Positions 62,193-64,000 of a stretch of DNA of 64,000 bases are shown here, piece after piece. Source of the stretch: Ekhidna sp051379705 (lineage in GTDB: Bacteria > Bacteroidota > Bacteroidia > Cytophagales > Cyclobacteriaceae); contig NZ_CP179868.1 of NCBI RefSeq assembly GCF_051379705.1, forward strand, positions 434,001 through 498,000. Reading direction: 5' to 3'. Made by a program: the position numbers and the translations under genes. How positions within the stretch are numbered: the stretch's first letter is position 1; each line of letters starts with the position of its first letter. Under the pieces are notes generated by a model. The model saw only the letters and a program-made list of their open reading frames with translations, searched no databases and was not told the origin of the DNA.

Positions 62193-64000
62193 TCAATTGA
62201 TAAGTTCGTCCACTTTATTGTGGAAATAACGAGCAAATTCCTCTTTTTTCATCATTCCAATATCTCCATGACCGTGTTGCCTGACGGAAACAGTCCCTTC
62301 TTCAGCTTCCTTCTCTCCTACTATTAACATGTATGGCGTCTTTTTCACTTCAGCATCTCTAATTTTCTTGCCTATCTTCTCGTCACGTTCATCCACAAAT
62401 CCACGGATATCCTGCTCCTGCATTTCAATAAAAAGCTGCTTGGCATAATCGTGATATTTTTCCGAAATAGGAAGAATCGCAATCTGATCCGGTGCTAGCC
62501 ACAATGGAAAATCTCCTGCACAGTTTTCAATCAGAATAGCGATGAAACGCTCCATTGAACCAAAAGGTGCGCGGTGAATCATGACTGGTCGATGTTTCTT
62601 GTTGTCACTTCCAATGTACTCCAGCTCGAATCTATCTGGAAGGCTATAATCAACCTGGCTGGTTCCAAGTTGCCATTTCCTACCAAGAGCATCCTTTACC
62701 ATGAAATCCAACTTAGGACCATAAAACGCAGCTTCACCATATTCAACTACAAAGTTTAGCTCCTTCTCTTCTGCTACTTCCTTTATCGCGGTTTCGGCTT
62801 TCTCCCAATCTTCATCATTCCCGATATACTTATCAGGATTATTCGGATCTCTTAAAGAAACCTGTGCTGTAAAATCTTTAAACCCAAGTGCTGAGAACAC
62901 ATAAAGTACAAGGTCTACCACCTTAGCAAACTCACTTTTTACCTGATCCTGGCTGCAGAATATATGTGCATCATCTTGTGTAAATCCTCGTACCCGAGTT
63001 AAACCGTGAAGCTCACCGCTTTGCTCATACCTGTATACTGTACCAAATTCTGCATATCGTACTGGTAAATCTTTGTATGATCGTGGCTTAGATTTATAAA
63101 TTTCGCAGTGATGAGGGCAGTTCATCGGCTTAAGTAAAAACTCCTCATCCTCTGAAGGCGTATGAATAGGCTGAAATGAATCTTCTCCGTATTTGGCGTA
63201 GTGACCGGACGTAACGTAAAGCTCTTTCCCTCCAATGTGAGGTGTAACTACCTGATCATAGCCTGCTTTTAATTGAGCTTTCTTTAGGAAGTTTTCAAGG
63301 CGTTCACGTAAGACAGCTCCTTTTGGCAACCACAGAGGTAGCCCTTTGCCTACTTTCTCTGAGAAAGTAAACAGCTCTAACTCCTTGCCAATTTTTCTAT
63401 GATCCCGTAGTTTGGCTTGCTCCAGCAATTCCAAATGCTCTTTCAACTCTTTCTGCTTCGGGAAAGAGATTGCATAAAGTCGTGTCAGCTGCTTTCTGTT
63501 TTCATCCCCTCGCCAATAGGCGCCGGCTACATTCAAAATCTTAACTGCTTTTATATAGCCGGTATGAGGAATGTGTGGTCCTCGGCAAAGGTCGGTGAAG
63601 TTCCCCTGATTGTAGAATGTAATACTTCCATCCTCAAGCCCATCGATTAATTCCAGCTTATACTCATCCCCTTTTTCCTTGTAATAAGCAATGGCATCCG
63701 CTTTGGAGATTTCTTTTCTTGTAAACTCGTTTTTTTCTCGGGCGAGCTCAAGCATCTTATTTTCAATGGCTTCCAGATTATCTGAATCGAACTCAACACC
63801 ATTGAAATCTATGTCGTAGTAAAACCCATTCTCAATAGGTGGTCCAATTCCCAGCTTGATTCCCGGATACAAAGCCTCTAGTGCCTCTGCCATCAGGTGT
63901 GCCGAAGAATGCCACATGGTAGACTTGCCTTCTTCATCATTCCAGGTCAATAGCTGAAGGTTTGCATCTTGCTGAATCGGACGGAATGAATCCCTCACTT
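62193..64000 (-). CDS. thrS: Threonyl-tRNA synthetase (N-terminus outside the window)
   Basis: About 602 residues are visible and the frame is open to the right edge; full-length ThrRS is about 640-650 aa, so part or all of the TGS domain is missing. The editing domain has HSSAHLMAEAL and the catalytic core has MNCPHHCEIYK (zinc ligand Cys and His), VRGFTQDDAHIFC, and VMIHRAPFGSMERF; the anticodon-binding domain follows (GTVSVRQHGHGD). It charges tRNA-Thr. It begins the conserved translation cluster with infC. Confidence 0.97.
   Translation of the reverse strand, partial: VRDSFRPIQQDANLQLLTWNDEEGKSTMWHSSAHLMAEALEALYPGIKLGIGPPIENGFYYDIDFNGVEFDSDNLEAIENKMLELAREKNEFTRKEISKADAIAYYKEKGDEYKLELIDGLEDGSITFYNQGNFTDLCRGPHIPHTGYIKAVKILNVAGAYWRGDENRKQLTRLYAISFPKQKELKEHLELLEQAKLRDHRKIGKELELFTFSEKVGKGLPLWLPKGAVLRERLENFLKKAQLKAGYDQVVTPHIGGKELYVTSGHYAKYGEDSFQPIHTPSEDEEFLLKPMNCPHHCEIYKSKPRSYKDLPVRYAEFGTVYRYEQSGELHGLTRVRGFTQDDAHIFCSQDQVKSEFAKVVDLVLYVFSALGFKDFTAQVSLRDPNNPDKYIGNDEDWEKAETAIKEVAEEKELNFVVEYGEAAFYGPKLDFMVKDALGRKWQLGTSQVDYSLPDRFELEYIGSDNKKHRPVMIHRAPFGSMERFIAILIENCAGDFPLWLAPDQIAILPISEKYHDYAKQLFIEMQEQDIRGFVDERDEKIGKKIRDAEVKKTPYMLIVGEKEAEEGTVSVRQHGHGDIGMMKKEEFARYFHNKVDELIN

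Overview
The window looks like chromosomal DNA of a marine-type Bacteroidetes bacterium, most likely Cytophagia. Supporting signs are type IX secretion (T9SS) C-terminal sorting domains, a Porin_10-type protein, paired DUF3857 proteins, promoters of the Bacteroidetes form TTG-N20-TAnnTTTG, a fused CcoNO oxidase subunit and a Sec-exported lipoprotein (clade II) NosZ. No phage, integrase, IS element or CRISPR array was found.

Layout. 1-7.7 kb: housekeeping genes (an asparagine-synthetase-B-named protein, miaE, a porin, a Nif3 protein, a C4 zinc-ribbon protein, an acyltransferase, accA). 7.8-8.5 kb: tRNA-Asp followed by six full and one partial 95-bp tandem repeats; each repeat carries a copy of the tRNA 3' end plus an intrinsic terminator. 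8.7-15.7 kb: two DUF3857 proteins, an unknown secreted protein, a tandem pair of secreted M91-like metallopeptidases and a lipoprotein. 15.9-21 kb: an operon of a T9SS-sorted protein, a barrel-like protein and a 1313-aa YadA-head/S74-chaperone adhesin.

21-54 kb is a microaerobic/anaerobic respiration island: four universal stress proteins, a cysteine-dioxygenase-like protein, a nitrous-oxide-reductase operon (Rrf2 regulator, cytochrome c, fasciclin, nosZ, two fused NosL proteins, nosDFY), hemN, a sensor kinase, the cbb3 oxidase operon (ccoS-NO-Q-P-G-H and a SafE-like gene), OsmC, a beta-CASP nuclease, an adenylate/guanylate cyclase, thioredoxin, a sulfurtransferase, the CcoI copper ATPase, a PAS histidine kinase and a response regulator fused to a Crp-type DNA-binding module.

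This island is tied together by Crp/FNR-type palindromes (TGAY-N4-RTCA). In nearly every case the palindrome centre lies 58.5 or 36.5 bp from the last G of a recognisable Bacteroidetes -7 element, which fits class I and class II Crp-type activation. The receiver-Crp protein is the only Crp-family regulator in the window and has such a box upstream of itself, so it is the obvious candidate to read them. The box set also marks two unknown membrane proteins and a PLDc_N-like protein as probable members of the regulon.

54-61 kb: a 2.1-kb-codon giant T9SS-secreted protein full of Asp-rich calcium-binding (thrombospondin-3-like) repeats. 60.9-64 kb: the thrS-infC-rpmI-rplT translation cluster, in which infC appears to start at a rare AUC codon behind a good Shine-Dalgarno sequence. 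thrS runs off the right edge and the first gene runs off the left edge.
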